This document shows positions 10,901 to 22,540 of a stretch of 64,000 nt of DNA, piece by piece. Origin of the DNA: Linnemannia hyalina (lineage: Eukaryota; Mortierellomycota; Mortierellomycetes; Mortierellales; Mortierellaceae); assembly GCA_019671135.1 (NCBI GenBank), contig JAHRHY010000002.1:3487501-3551500 (forward strand), in the 5' to 3' direction. The number at the start of each line of letters is the position of its first letter. The stretch's first letter is position 1. The notes below the pieces were generated by a model. That model searched no databases. It was given only the letters and a program-made list of their open reading frames with translations, and had not been told where the DNA came from. Position numbers and translations under genes: made by a program.

Positions 10901-13114
10901 TTAACGACGTCGAGATCCAAAAGAAAATCGACGCGCCGGACCGTCGGTATCAGGACTACCAGGCCCACCAGGAGTACTCGGACTACTGCTCGTACTCTGT
11001 CTCTGACTGCGACTCCTACGACGCCGCCTCCAAATCCTACTCCCGCGACTCGCATGTGCGATATCAAACAGACACAGCGGACATGTCCTCTTCAACTTTA
11101 ACCACTCGTCAACACACTCCTGATGGAAGTAATGGTCGCAGGGCAAATGTCGCAGCTCGTCCAGATCCTCGTACTCGCATAGACATATTGAGCAGCTGCT
11201 CGAAATCCGGTCCTTTTCTTCTATTTCCCTGGGGCTCAATTGGTCTAGTTCCACTGCTGTTGAATCCCGAGTGCGCTTGTTCTCGCCCTCGGCGAACGAG
11301 GTGATTAGTGAGAGTGGTGGAACCCTGTCCTGCGCTTCGTCGTCGTCTACCATCACCGCCACGGCCTTCTCCTCCTCCATGTCGACCTTTTCTAGTGCAG
11401 GTTCTATCTCGAGGACAACGCTTGTGAGAAGGGAGGTTGCAGCCGTAACGGGCTCAGGGACGAGTGTAATTTCGTCCTTTTGCTGCTGGTTCTGCGAGTG
11501 TGATCCTTGTCCATAATCATGTGCCCCTTGATTCCCGTCGTCGTCGGACACAACAATCGTCGGCGCAAAAGCGTTGTTCCTGGTGCTACTGTCACTCGAA
11601 CTACTCTTCTCATTAAACTGTTGCTGCGTCGAGGCAGCGGCACGCTGTGGTTGTTGAGATTCAGGTGGTGGTGCAGGCTTAGAGAACTTGATAATAGGAA
11701 TGTCATCAAGCATCTCCTGAGTAGCGCCCTGCCATCGCATAACGGTCGGTCCGACACCAAAGAGCTCCAGAATGAAGACGAGTCCGTTGAGACAGAAGAG
11801 GACGACAAGCCAGAGCATCAACAGCATGGCAATACAAAAGTAGCCGACCAAGGAGAAGACGAGGGTGAGATAGAACAGCGCGGGGGCATCTTCGGCGCAG
11901 TGGGATTGTGTTGTTAGGATGGCGATCGAGATGAGTACTAGCACGAGGGAGCCCCAATTGACCAAGGTCTTGTAGCTTTAGCGAGTATAACATATAGACG
12001 CACGGGTGAACAAGGTTGTTTCGGTTGAGAGCGTATTGACAAGGGTGCGAAAATGTCATGGGAGAGTGCCAGGGTGTGGGGAGAGAGAGAGAGAGGAAGT
12101 AGTGTGTTTTGTTGTTAGTGAATTTTAAAGCCTTGGGCGTAAAAAAAACCCATCACATGCCACGAAGAACACGAAAAGAAGGGATGAAAGGAAAGAAGAG
12201 TGGCCAACGACCATGCAGACAACGCAAACACAAGAAAAAAAGTGTACTATACACAAACAAATACAGATTCACATACACATACACATAAACAAACAAAGAA
12301 AGGAGCAAGAAAGAGAAGGAGAAAAGGAAAAACTTACTGTGCACCACAGGCACCACTGAGGGACGTTGGGAGATCGTCTGGACGCTCGTACAAGAACCGA
12401 CGGAGGAGAGACCAGCAGATGACCAGGGCCCGGACAAGATACAGACACAAGAAGGCCGCCAGGTAGTAGCACTTGTGAATCTTTTCCCGCTCAAGCACCA
12501 TCACCGTCACCGTCGCCACGATCTAACAATTGACGAGGCAATTTGGTGAGTTGTCGCCTCTTATCAGCAGAGTGACCGCGAGGGAATAGAGCCTTATTTA
12601 CCTCGACAATGGTGGCGGCAAGGTAGTAGATAATCAGAAACTTGGAGCTGGTGGAGAGGTGGTACCAGCCACTAACAAGTTCTCCGTACATGTTTATCCG
12701 TATCCTCCTTGCCGCGGCATTGTTGACAAACGCCGAAGCAGCAATGGCGGCATGTTGAATGCTCCCTGGTCGGGACGAGTGTCGACTGTGCACACTTGCT
12801 GTCCGGGTCCCGCCGTGCAAACTGACGTTGTCCTGTTGAGAAGGTGGAGGCTGTAGGTTGCTGTTGTTGCTGCTGTTGTTGTTAGTGGTGACGGAGAGGT
12901 GGGAGGTTGATAATGCTGGGGAGGTTGGTCTAGGCAACATCGAGGAGGAGGAGGAAGGGTGCAGTTTGTCGGTTGTGAAAGAAGAGGGTGGCGGTGGTGG
13001 TAGTTGTAAGGGTGATATGCTCTCTACTGCAGGGTTGCCTGGACGACTGTCTGTGGTGGTTGTGGTGGTGGTGGTGGTGGTGGCAACATGGTGTTCCGAG
13101 TTATGACGATCCAT
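10901..13114 (-). CDS. Multipass membrane RING-H2 E3 ubiquitin ligase (copy 1)
   Basis: Predicted membrane-anchored E3 ligase. Exons 12602-13114, 12338-12522 and 10901-11975 on the minus strand give 590 residues. Residues 1-135 are disordered (Thr run, Pro-rich). Hydrophobic helices follow at about 150-171, 172-185, 190-215, 238-255 and 262-310. The C-terminal RING-H2 (about 494-534) has CX2C, CDHYFHQEC and CPLC zinc ligands in the C3H2C3 order. A very basic Arg/Ser tail follows the RING. Intron phases are 0 and 2, the same as in the second RING gene at 51373-54820, which also shares domain order; the two look like paralogues. Substrate and compartment cannot be read from the sequence. The second exon donor is placed at CACA|GTAAGT because that alone keeps frame into the downstream TM-RING exon. 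Confidence 0.85.
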
Positions 13115-15722
13115 ATTGAAGGGGGATGACCGGTGATGATATAATGTACAAGGAGGAGTAAGGAAGGAAAGAGAAGAGGGAGGGGGAGGGGGTATTATAT
13201 TATGAGTGAGGGGAATGGGGATCCAAAGTAGAAAAAGAAGAAGAAGAAGAAGAAGGAGAAGGAGAGTGAGAAGAAAGTGAACGGGGAAGGAAATAAAAAG
13301 GACGAGAGCGAAGAAGAGGGAAAGGCAGAGGAAAAAAATGCTAGTTTAGGCCGCAGAGGATGGGAAAGAGAGAGCCTGTGCCTCGCATGTTTGAACACAC
13401 TCTCGAAGCCAATGGACATACAGACAGGGCACGATGCTTATCGATTTGATAGAAGAATATATGCATATCTCCTGGCAATGTGATGAACTTGTTCATGCTT
13501 GCCCCTCCACCGGGAGGCCAGACCTTCACTCTCTACCGACAAAATAGGATCGGGGACAATGAGTCGAGGATGGTGTGTGGACTGTGGAGAGAGATGGGCA
13601 GGTGACAAGCACAATAACAAACCGGGCATTGTCCAGACAGGGCCCATGCGCCCTCCTTTCTTCTTGAAAAGAATTATCGCACACGACCCTTGCGGTATCT
13701 GATACGTCAGTAGTGGTAGTCCAACCTGGGTCTTATTGTATTCTCAAATCGCTCTCATGACCGACTCGTTGATACCCAGCAGGGGAATAATATTATTGAA
13801 TTGTGTCAACAAACGGTGGCAAAATCCTCCTGCTTGTTTTACCTGTCAATGCAAGGCTGCCAAATGGTTCCTCAGAGGAACCATTTGAACAAGTGAGGAT
13901 ATGGGTAGCGAGTAGAAAGGTTGATATATAGCGCGGATGCTTCCAAAAAAACAATATTTTGTTTATAAGGCATGCCGTGACCATATCCACACACAAAAAA
14001 GCAAAGAAAGAAGGAGACGACAATGGTTTTGGCTGGATTGGTAGTAGGCACATTTACCAGTCCATATGGAAGTGGCAGCAGCAGTACAAAACACAAAGGA
14101 AGAAGCAAGGAGGCGAGGGTCATTTTGTGAATGTGAGAAGTGCAAATCAAAGAAGAGTCTAATTTTGGATGTCTCTGGTTGGTCAGTTTTCTCTTGTCTT
14201 CGTTGGTGCGAAAAAATGAATAAAAGGACCAACGCGTCCGTCCTTTTTTCTCCTCTTTTTTCTTCTTCCTACTCAACTCCTCTCCTCTCACTCTCCTCAT
14301 CCATCTTCCCACCAACCCAACACTCCTTCTCACACCCACCAACAACCATCCCTGCGACATACTCAGACCCGGTTGCATTCCCACCTTGGTAAGCAACTCA
14401 TCTTTACCTCTCTCTCTCTTTTGCAAACCACATCGTATACGCCCGGTTCAGGACAAGCAAGGAGCACTCATCATTCATACAAACAGAGTGCATGGAGAAA
14501 CCTCTGATTGATGACAGAGGAGCAGCAGATGACTTTGCATTCAGGAAACAAGGGACTCTGCTACAGAATACCATCACTCGAGGGAAGGGGCCAACCCTGT
14601 TGGACCCACTGGAGTTTTGGCGATCAGAAGTCAAAAACATAAAAAAGGCGACAAAAAGCCAAAAATGGTGGCCAAGCAGAACAATAAGATAGGGTGAGGG
14701 GACGTGCCACAGCCCTCTGCTGCACACATACGCAACACACTCACACAGAGAACAAGACAGGGCACACATACGCACACACCATACAGGAAAACGCTTTCTG
14801 CAGGAATCAAATCACACAAGGGGAAGAACAGACAAACACACAGGGGATCTGTTCATCAGAAAGGAGAGGATTCTGTTTTTTCTGCTGGATGGGAGAAAGG
14901 AGACGCTGATTAGCTGGGAGGGGAATGTTTCTAAACAATGACTTCACAGTCCAGTGAGGCCGTTTTCGTCGACTTGATCTATTTTGTTCTATTGAGGGCC
15001 CGATATTCAACACACCTCTATGGACAGACCGACAGACAACAAAAAGAGAGACAAGGAAAAGAGGCGTTGTTATTGAAAGTGGGGTTTTTTACCTTTCTTT
15101 CTTTCTATTCGTTCGTTTCTTTCGTTTAGTTTGTTCAATGTTCGTTATGGTATATACAGCGGGTGGGATGGAGCAAGGCATACAGACAGACACACCCACA
15201 CTGTACAAACAAAAAGGTTTTGCTGTTTGTTCATGCTTGGGAGAGTTGGTTGGGATCATGCGGGAACACAACACTCTTTCCCCCTTTTATCCCCTTATCT
15301 CTTTTCCCGCTGCTGGCTGCCTGTCCGGCGCTCTCATCTTACCAGACACACAACAGAACCTCGCCCTGGTTTTGCCTGACTCTGCTACTTCTTTCTTTCT
15401 CTCGCTCACTGCCCCTTTCCCTTTCTCCTTTCTTCTTCCCTTTTTCTCTCAATGTGTGTGTATGTGCCTCGTTGTTTGTTTGTTTACCAGTTTTGCCTCT
15501 TTACTGTAACCACCCCTTTCAAGAGCTGGTTGTTTTTCTTTTTACCTTTCCTTCAGCGCCACTCTGCAACTCCTTGTGCTCAGTGAATCAAATCAGCTGA
15601 GTCTTCGTTATTGACATTCCACATTACTCCTCTCTTTTACTTCCATCAACTCAAAAAATAGATCTCATCAGACCCCCTAGACACCTACCCGACTCTTCGT
15701 TGTACATATATAATATCACAAT
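13115..15722. other. 2.6-kb intergenic region, divergent promoters
   Basis: Lies between the divergent RING gene (-) and G3BP-like gene (+). It has CT/GA-rich tracts, short CA-rich stretches and a 27-bp palindrome at 13861-13887. Open frames here lack family features. The last 400 nt are pyrimidine-rich and are probably the G3BP-like promoter and leader. Confidence 0.6.
13861..13887. repeat. 27-bp perfect palindrome
   Basis: CAAATGGTTCCTC, a single A, then GAGGAACCATTTG: 13-bp arms with a 1-nt centre and no mismatch. It stands alone in non-coding sequence. It could be a dimeric transcription-factor site or a footprint of excised mobile DNA; nothing adjacent decides. Confidence 0.9.
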
Positions 15723-17568
15723 ATGACCACCACCACCTCAAACGTCTCTACTCCCGCCAACGGCGAGGCGCCCCCTGTCGCTTCGCACGAAGTCGGCATG
15801 ATGTTTGTCCACGAATATTACACCTTCTTGAACAAGGAGCCCTCGCGTCTTCACTGCTTCTACAATAAACAATCGACCATGAGCCACGGCATTCAGGGCG
15901 AGGATACCGAAGTCTGCCACGGTCAACAGGCAAGTGGCTATCTTATTCAATCATTGGAGTTGCATTCATGGATAAGGACAGGATACAGAGACACATGGAC
16001 ACTATGGCATAAGACGCAAACGTTGAGAGGAAGGCGGATAAAAAATAGCACCGATTATCAAACGCAGGGGAATACGTCGTTTTTCTTCTGGTCATGTCGC
16101 GTGGGCAAGGTTGATGGAATGTGTGCAGCTGCAAGGGCGAGAAAATGGCGGACGCAATGGACAGCAGTGAAAAGGCTAAAGGAAATGATACGTAAAACTT
16201 GCAATGCTAACAGTACCCTAATTGTTCACATTTTGCACCAAATAGGACATCCACGCCAAGATTCTTGCTCTGGATTTTGAGGACTGCAAGGTCTTGGTCA
16301 GCAACGTCGACAGCCAGACCTCGTTGGACGGAGGTATCATGATCCAGGTCCTCGGAGAGATGTCCAACAGGGGCGGTCCTTCCCAGAAGTTCGTCCAGAC
16401 CTTCTTCTTGGCTCAGCAGCCCAAGGGTTTCTACGTCCTGAATGACATTTTCCGTTACCTCAAGGACGACTCCGAGATCGAGGCTGAGGTAGTCGACGAG
16501 GAACAGCAGCAGCAGGTGGAGCCTGAGGTCGCCAACCCTCCCCTTACTTATGAGCCCGAGATCGCCCCTGCTCCCATCCCTGAACCCGAGATCGCCATCT
16601 GCCCTCCTGCTCCTGCTCCCTCTGAGCCTAAGATCGCCATTTGCCCTCCTGCCCCCGAGCCTGAGGTTGTTATTTGCCCTCCTGCCCCCGAGCCCGTAGT
16701 TGAGGAGAAGAAGCCCGCCGTCGAGGAGAAGAAGACTGAGAAGAAGCACGAGCACAAGAAGCACGACAAGAAGGGCGACAGGAAGGAGACCAAGAAGGAT
16801 GCCGCCAAGAAGGAGGCTGAGGTCGCTGAGAAGTCCAAGACCCCTGAGCCCACTAAGAAGCAGAACGGTGCTCCCGCTGCTGCTCCCGCTGAAATTGCTG
16901 CACCCGTCGCCGAGGCTCCCGCCCCCGTTGTCGAGGCTCCCGCCCCTGCCCCCGTCCCTGCTGGTCCTCCCAAGCCCAAGACTTGGGCCAACTTGGCTGC
17001 CAAAGACTCGGACCAGTGGGGTTCCCAGGTCTCTGCTGCCAAAGGATCTTCCGTCAATATTCCCCAGCCTGCTGCCCCCAAGCCCCAGGTTGTGTCCCAG
17101 CCCAAGCCCCAACCCCAACCCCAGCAGCAGCAGCAGCAGGGTGCCCCTCACAAGGTCAACGGCCGTGACGAGTTCTTCCCCATCTATGTCAAGAATATCT
17201 CCGATAAGATTTCCGAGGAGCAGTTGCGTGAGGCTATGAGCAAGTTTGGTATCGTCAAGGGTCTTGACTTTACCAAGCAGAGAAACTGCGCTTATGTCGA
17301 CTTTACTACCGCCGACGCCATGAACGCCGCCTTGAAGCAGAACAAGGTCGCTGTCGGATCCGAGTTTGTCTATGCCGAGGAGCGTCGTCCCCGTCCCACC
17401 TTCCAGAACCGCCCCCCTCCTCACTTCCAGAACGGAAACGGAGGCACCAACGGACACCAGGGACCCCAGGGTGGTCACCGTGGCGGCCGTCCCGCTCGCG
17501 GAGGCTTCCAAGACCGCAAGCCTATCCAGAGACCTGACAAGCCTGCCCCCACTGTCGCCGTCAACTAA
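15723..17568 (+). CDS. G3BP-like NTF2/RRM protein (stress-granule, Ubp3-cofactor type)
   Basis: Orthologue candidate of animal G3BP, fission-yeast Nxt3 and budding-yeast Bre5: an RNA-binding scaffold of stress granules and cofactor of a deubiquitinase. Exons 15723-15929 and 16246-17568 give 509 residues. The NTF2-like domain covers about 20-135 (VGMMFVHEYYTFLNKEPSRL; QKFVQTFFLAQQPKGFYVLND, both diagnostic). A Pro/Glu/Lys-rich disordered middle contains near-repeats of an EPEIAICPPAP-like unit around 175-215. An RRM lies at about 376-450 with IYVKNI and NCAYVDF as RNP2/RNP1, followed by a Gly/Arg-rich RGG-type tail. The intron has a GC-AG border (CAG|GCAAGT ... TAG|GAC), supported by exact reconstruction of the NTF2 core. 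Convergent with PSMD5, 361 nt apart. Confidence 0.93.
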
Positions 17569-17929
17569 GTTGTGGTGACACCTTTCATCAAACCACCGAC
17601 ACCACACTCTTTCACTACTCCTGTAACAAAACGAGAATCACTTCCATCCTCTCAAAAACATTGTACATTCCAGCCTTCCTCCCTCCCTCCTTTTCTCGTC
17701 TTCTTTTTTCACTAGTTTGTCATTTGCTTGTTTTGTTTCGTTTTGCTCTTGCTTTCTTTGATTCCTGTTGTGCAAAAAAAAATAATACACCATTTTTTCG
17801 TCTTCAATGAGAGAAGAAAACAAAACCTTCCTCTGATTTGGAAGAACCACTCAGAAAAACAACGAACGCGCTTCTTTGTGCTATGATATTCTCGTCTTGT
17901 ATTTTTAAAGTCAAGTAAAGATATGCCAG
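17569..17929. other. Convergent 3' intergenic region
   Basis: Between G3BP-like (+) and PSMD5-like (-) 3' ends. T-rich; no gene seen. Confidence 0.6.
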
Positions 17930-20398
17930 CTAAGCGGTGATATCCTGGATGGAGACGGTGGCGGTGGAACGTTGGTAGAAGGGGCCTTGACGACGGTGCA
18001 GGTCCAGACGTGAGACTTGGTCCACAGTAAGCAGATCTGTCCCTCTTGACTTCTTGGCCTCCTCTGCCGTCTTCAACATTGCCACAATCACTTCATGCTT
18101 CGCCACCTATCAAGCCGAAACCCAAAGCCAAAGAAGAAGGGTTAATTATCAGTCTCATTTTCCAGACAAATCAAGGACGAGGAGAATGACGACGAGAAGT
18201 ATGGCGAATAGGTGCTGAGGTTCTTTGTATGTTACCTTCTCGGAATGGGATTGTTCTGTGTTGCGATCCAAGAGAAACGTCAAGACATCCCTCTGTGCAG
18301 CCAGTTTCTGGGTTCCAAAGGAGTAGTGCGCCAGAGGGATCATGACAGAAAGAGCGGACATGGCCAGTTGTTGGGATTGGGATTTTGCAGATGTGAGGAG
18401 GCGGATGATAAAGGGGCTTTGGAGGTTTGGATCTCCGTCCAAGCGGGTGTAGAAGTCTGCGATGATTCTTTCAGTCTCTTGCGAAGGATCCGGGCTATGT
18501 TTGGTCAAGGGTTGGGAGGTTTAGGGGGGGAATGATAAGGAACGGTTAGATATGAGCGGAGCAAATTACTTGCTCAGCCAGGAGCCGTTTCAAGTACAGT
18601 ACACATCCCCGAATGAGGACGTGGGTGTTTTTACCTGCAGGCGAGGATTTGGGCGAGAGAGTGATACCAGGCGACTTTAGCGTCTCGAGGGAGTGACTGA
18701 AAGGCGATGATGAATTCTTCAGAGCACTTGCTCTGTGAGACCCACTCCGTGTTCTGGACGTTCCCGCCGATCAGTCCAATCGCTGACATCACCTCCACCT
18801 ATTGCAAGCATGGTATGTTTGTTAGGATTTGACCCACAACTCGTTTGGTGGAACGAGAACGAAAAAAAACAACAGCAGGAAACAAAAACAAGGAAAAGAA
18901 CGACGAGTTACCTTGCTAGACTCATCAGGCTCATAATCATCATTCCCCACAAGCAACCTCTCCAACTGTTCCAAAATTTGATACTTCATATCCAAACTCA
19001 CAAAATCGACTTGCTCCGCCGCACCCAATTTCCCATACAACTTCACAATCGCATTCAACCCCAAACTATCCTGTCCAGCCTCATTCTCCACAACCTGCGC
19101 GATCCTCGCCAGAACTCCCGAATGGTCCAGAAATTCGCTACCTGGAAGGGTGGTGCCGAACTCGGCGAGGATTTCGAGGATGTTGAAACGGGCGAGGATG
19201 TCGGTGGAGGTGAGGCCAGATTTGAGAGAGTCCAGGAGGGATTTTGAGTCGAGGAGATGGGTAGTGGAGGACGACTTTGAGGCGAGTTCTGTTAGTGCCT
19301 CGATCATCCTGAGTTGAACGATTGAATCTCTATTGGGAGATTGAAGGAAGATAAGGGCTACGGTGTTAGAGTCTAGGCTAGAGATGTTGTATGGTGGCTC
19401 TGGTAAGGACGAGATGCGGTGTAAAAAAAGTGACAATGCGGTACCTAGAGTTGGCGAGGTCCTTGATCTGATTGAATGCCTCTGTGTTATTGATGACCGC
19501 CTCCAATTTCTCCTGAGTCTCGCAGATCTATTGGCATCATAAGAGTATCATACGTTAGCGAAACCGCTTCTCCAAATCTTGCAAACTCGATTCTAGCATT
19601 GATTATTCCACTCGTAAATATTTCCTGCTGTTCTTACGTACCTTGAGCAGAGTCTTCTTTGACCTCTCGGCGATAGAGAGGCTGCCTGATCCAATCCCAC
19701 CGACAACTGCCTTAAACATCGGCGACAATAGCTATCATTAAACATCGGACGTAACATAAATGGAAAGCGATCTGTGAGTCAGCATCCAGCCTCAAACTCT
19801 CAGTAAACGAAAATGGTAGAGTGCTTACCAAGGTCCTCAGAACAGAAAGGTCCTCCTCAGCGACCTTATCAACCTGGCTCAACCCCAATGCACGAACTTG
19901 CGGGGATGGAGAATCCAGCGCTTGAGCCAACGCCGCGACCAATAACTCGTCATGAACCAATGTCGAGTAAGGCTGGTCTTTGAGGAGGAGTTCGAGAACA
20001 TGACAGATCCTGTCATTGATCTGTTCAGTGTCGTATCCGTGGTCTTGTTGGAGGACTTGAAAAAAGTATCCGAGGGGGATTGAGCTAAGGATCTTTTGTC
20101 TCGTCTGCGCTGTTGCATTTGGCCCTATGTGGTGTGTACAATGGCCAGGAATGCAAAGAGAGTGAGTTTCGGCGCATTTTTTTAGGGGTATCTCCCGAGT
20201 GTTCACGGCCGAGTATTTGAGATATAAAGACCTGCGGAGAAAAGTACCTTGGAGGGCATAATCGATGACGAGGAGGGCGTCGTTAATGGCGAGGGAGTCT
20301 GTGAGAGTGGTGAATGAGGTGAGGATATGGTCGAGCTGGTCGACGCCCGAGCCGCCGTTCGTGGTTGCTGACTCTCCGTTGGTCGTTACTGCTGGCAT
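17930..20398 (-). CDS. PSMD5: 26S proteasome assembly chaperone PSMD5 (S5b/HSM3 type)
   Basis: ARM/HEAT-repeat chaperone that binds Rpt ATPases during assembly of the proteasome base. Eight exons on the minus strand: 20248-20398, 19829-20124, 19642-19731, 19445-19527, 18912-19377, 18635-18798, 18236-18494 and 17930-18106, 561 residues against about 500 in animals. Evidence: an all-helical repeat protein with the PSMD5 pattern, e.g. SIPLGYFFQVLQ, NDRICHVLELLLKDQPYS, QSPNRDSIVQLRMIEALTEL and SEEFIIAFQSLPRDAKVAWYHSLAQIL, then an LRAQRDVLTFLLDR-like segment and a C-terminal RQGPFYQRSTATVSI. All seven introns are short GT-AG and in phase; the acceptor at 19378 was chosen because the nearer AG breaks the frame. 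Proteins of this family diverge fast, so the name rests on overall pattern. Confidence 0.85.
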
Positions 20399-20759
20399 AT
20401 TAGTTGAATTCCTTTGAAAGTTTCGGTATGGTTTATGTGTGCTGTGTGGCGCCTCTGTGTCGTTAGTGTCTGGGGGTTAGGGTGTGGAGTGTGGTGATGG
20501 TCGAGAGGGAATGAGTGGAGAAGTTATGAATTAAAGGACGAAGAGAGTGCGCGCAGAACTCCAGAATGTGACGGCTTCTGATTGAACGCGTGTGCCGTTG
20601 TGAATGCACAGTAAACAGTCACGAAAACGGCCAAAACCACGAACCAAACGATGCCACGCTTGTAGTGCCAATAATAGTGCAAAAAACTAAAATATTATTG
20701 TTCGGCGTGTTGAAGGGGTAATACTACATTGTCATCGTTTTTAGTATTATTTGTTCCTT
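20399..20759. other. Intergenic, PSMD5 promoter
   Basis: Between the PSMD5-like start and the SPC2-like 3' end, both minus strand. No gene seen. Confidence 0.6.
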
Positions 20760-21861
20760 CTACTCGAGGTGGGTGGCCTCGGTGTTGGCCAAGAACTTGA
20801 TAATATCGGCCTCGAACTGCTCCTGGGCCAGAACACCGTCTTCGTCAAACCAGTACTGGAAGGCGGTCGAGAATCGCTGGTGGGTCGATTTCTTTCCCGT
20901 GATGGTGGTCTTGGACGATCCTGATGATGATGTCGATGATCCGGAAATGTTCATGTGAAGGTCAATGTCGTAGTAAGGGTTGTAGCTCTTGACCGAGGAT
21001 CCTACACTGATTGTCTGCGTGCCGTGCTATATTGGAGAAAAGAGGTGAGTGGGAAGAAGTTAGGTTTGGTTTGTCGGCAGTCCGCGAAGAAGAAGAAAAG
21101 AAGGGTTGGAGTTCTGGCAATCAAAGTTTGCAGAGGGGGACGAATGGGCCGTACAGGAGTGGACTTGTATCCTGTAAAGATGGTATCATTCTCGATGAAG
21201 TACGCGTACGCCATCATCAACGCATTGAACAGGTAGTACCTATCATTGTTTGCCAAAGAAATATATCAACCGGTTAGTAGGTCCTACAAATGAATGCCAC
21301 GTATTCAAGGGGGTCAACCACCTCAAGTTCATCAATGGCATCTAGAAATCCAGAAACTGACAAGGGTGCTTACAGGACGACACTGACACCGGTCCAGAAC
21401 TTTGTGGCGGGTAACTCGAAGGGGTGAATATATCCGTAGTAGGATCCAGCAGCGGCAAAGGCACAGCCGAGGTAACCAAGAACCAGCTTGATGTCTGTGT
21501 GCTTGTGGCTCTGCTTGTACCCTCCCTTTGTCTCGAGGTACTAATTATTGTTTAGCGTCAAGCATGAAACGCGTTAGTCCTTGTAAGGAGCAGCTAATAT
21601 GTCAATGAGAGGTAGAGGTCGGTAAGAGTGAGAAGAAAAGGTTGTAGGTACCTCTTTGAGGGCGTCGTCGCAGGCGCTCTTGAGGTCGAGCAGGTTGGAC
21701 TTGTCGACCTTGATGGCGCGAGCTAAAGAGAAGGTTTTTACAATAGATAGTGCATGGGTTTGGGTGTGAGTTGATGCGGGTCTGTGTGGCTACAAAGGAA
21801 CAATGTGTAGTGAGGCGCGTGTGTGAAAGTCCAGGTCCGTACGATGAGTCTCTGTGGTCAT
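20760..21861 (-). CDS. SPC2: Signal peptidase complex subunit 2 (SPC25)
   Basis: Accessory subunit of the ER signal peptidase complex, linking it to the translocon. Five exons on the minus strand: 21843-21861, 21652-21722, 21374-21540, 21155-21239 and 20760-21026, 202 residues, as expected. The N-terminal RAIKVDK motif, the first membrane helix after the IKLVLGYLGC segment, the YYGYIHPFELPATKFW loop and the second helix at YYLFNALMMAYAYF are typical; the cytosolic C-terminal part holds SVKSYNPYYDIDLHMNISG and a QYWFDEDGVLAQEQFEADI end. The first coding exon is 19 nt; it was chosen because its single leftover base splices in phase to make PRAIKVDK. Its promoter is shared divergently with the Crinkler gene. 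Confidence 0.92.
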
Positions 21862-22540
21862 GACGTTGGCGGTTGTGAGTGACAAAGGAGAGGGGTAAGA
21901 ATGAGAAAAAGGAGTGTGTGATGAAGGTAAAAAGGGGAGAAGGGAACAACAAAGTGAAGTGAGAGCGATCCCATCACTTTAGTCCACAAGGAGAGGCTTA
22001 GAGGGAGAGAGGACCATTGGATTGTATTCTAAAGGAGTTATTTGAGCACTGCGTGGGTGGCAACTCTGAATCACCCCTAATACGTTACATGAGTGTAGCA
22101 CGCCCTCTTTTAGCTCCTATAGTATACTTGTAATAGAGGTTTGACTGTTCAAATGTGGTTACTCGCCTCGCAGGGCGGGGACAATAGGCGCATTAATTAC
22201 GTCACCGAAGTGAGTAATCGCAACACCTTCCCAAGCCCAACTCGACCATTTGCCACCATTCCCACACTTTCAACGCCTTTACACCCTTTCCATCACCTTC
22301 CGCCCTTTCTTTATCGCCTTTACCCTCTCTCGTTTTCTTTCTCTTTTTCCACCGTTTGTTTCTCACCACTCCGTTCTTATTGCCAACCCTCATCGCCTTT
22401 ACCACCATTCCTACACCCTTTTAATCTCTTCTTTCACATTTAAGCTCTCACCTTTCATCCTTTTCGCGTCTTTTTCTTTCACCCCTCGACTTCTCCATAT
22501 CCTTTACTTTTCAATCATTTCACTGATACTTCGCAGTACC
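21862..22540. other. Divergent intergenic: SPC2-like and Crinkler gene
   Basis: The right half, from about 22240, is strongly pyrimidine-rich and is taken as the Crinkler 5' leader. An ATG at 22250 is in frame with the Crinkler exon but would add only CT-rich low-complexity residues. Boundary between the conserved block and the accessory island. Confidence 0.55.

Noticed and set aside
16207..17607. 466-codon open frame on the minus strand opposite the G3BP-like gene
   Set aside because: Leu/Gly-rich shadow of a Pro/Glu/Ala-rich coding strand; the + strand has clear NTF2 and RRM domains.
22250..22540. Upstream in-frame start for the Crinkler gene
   Set aside because: Would add about 97 residues translated from a CT-rich leader; the header begins at 22541 as in other family members.
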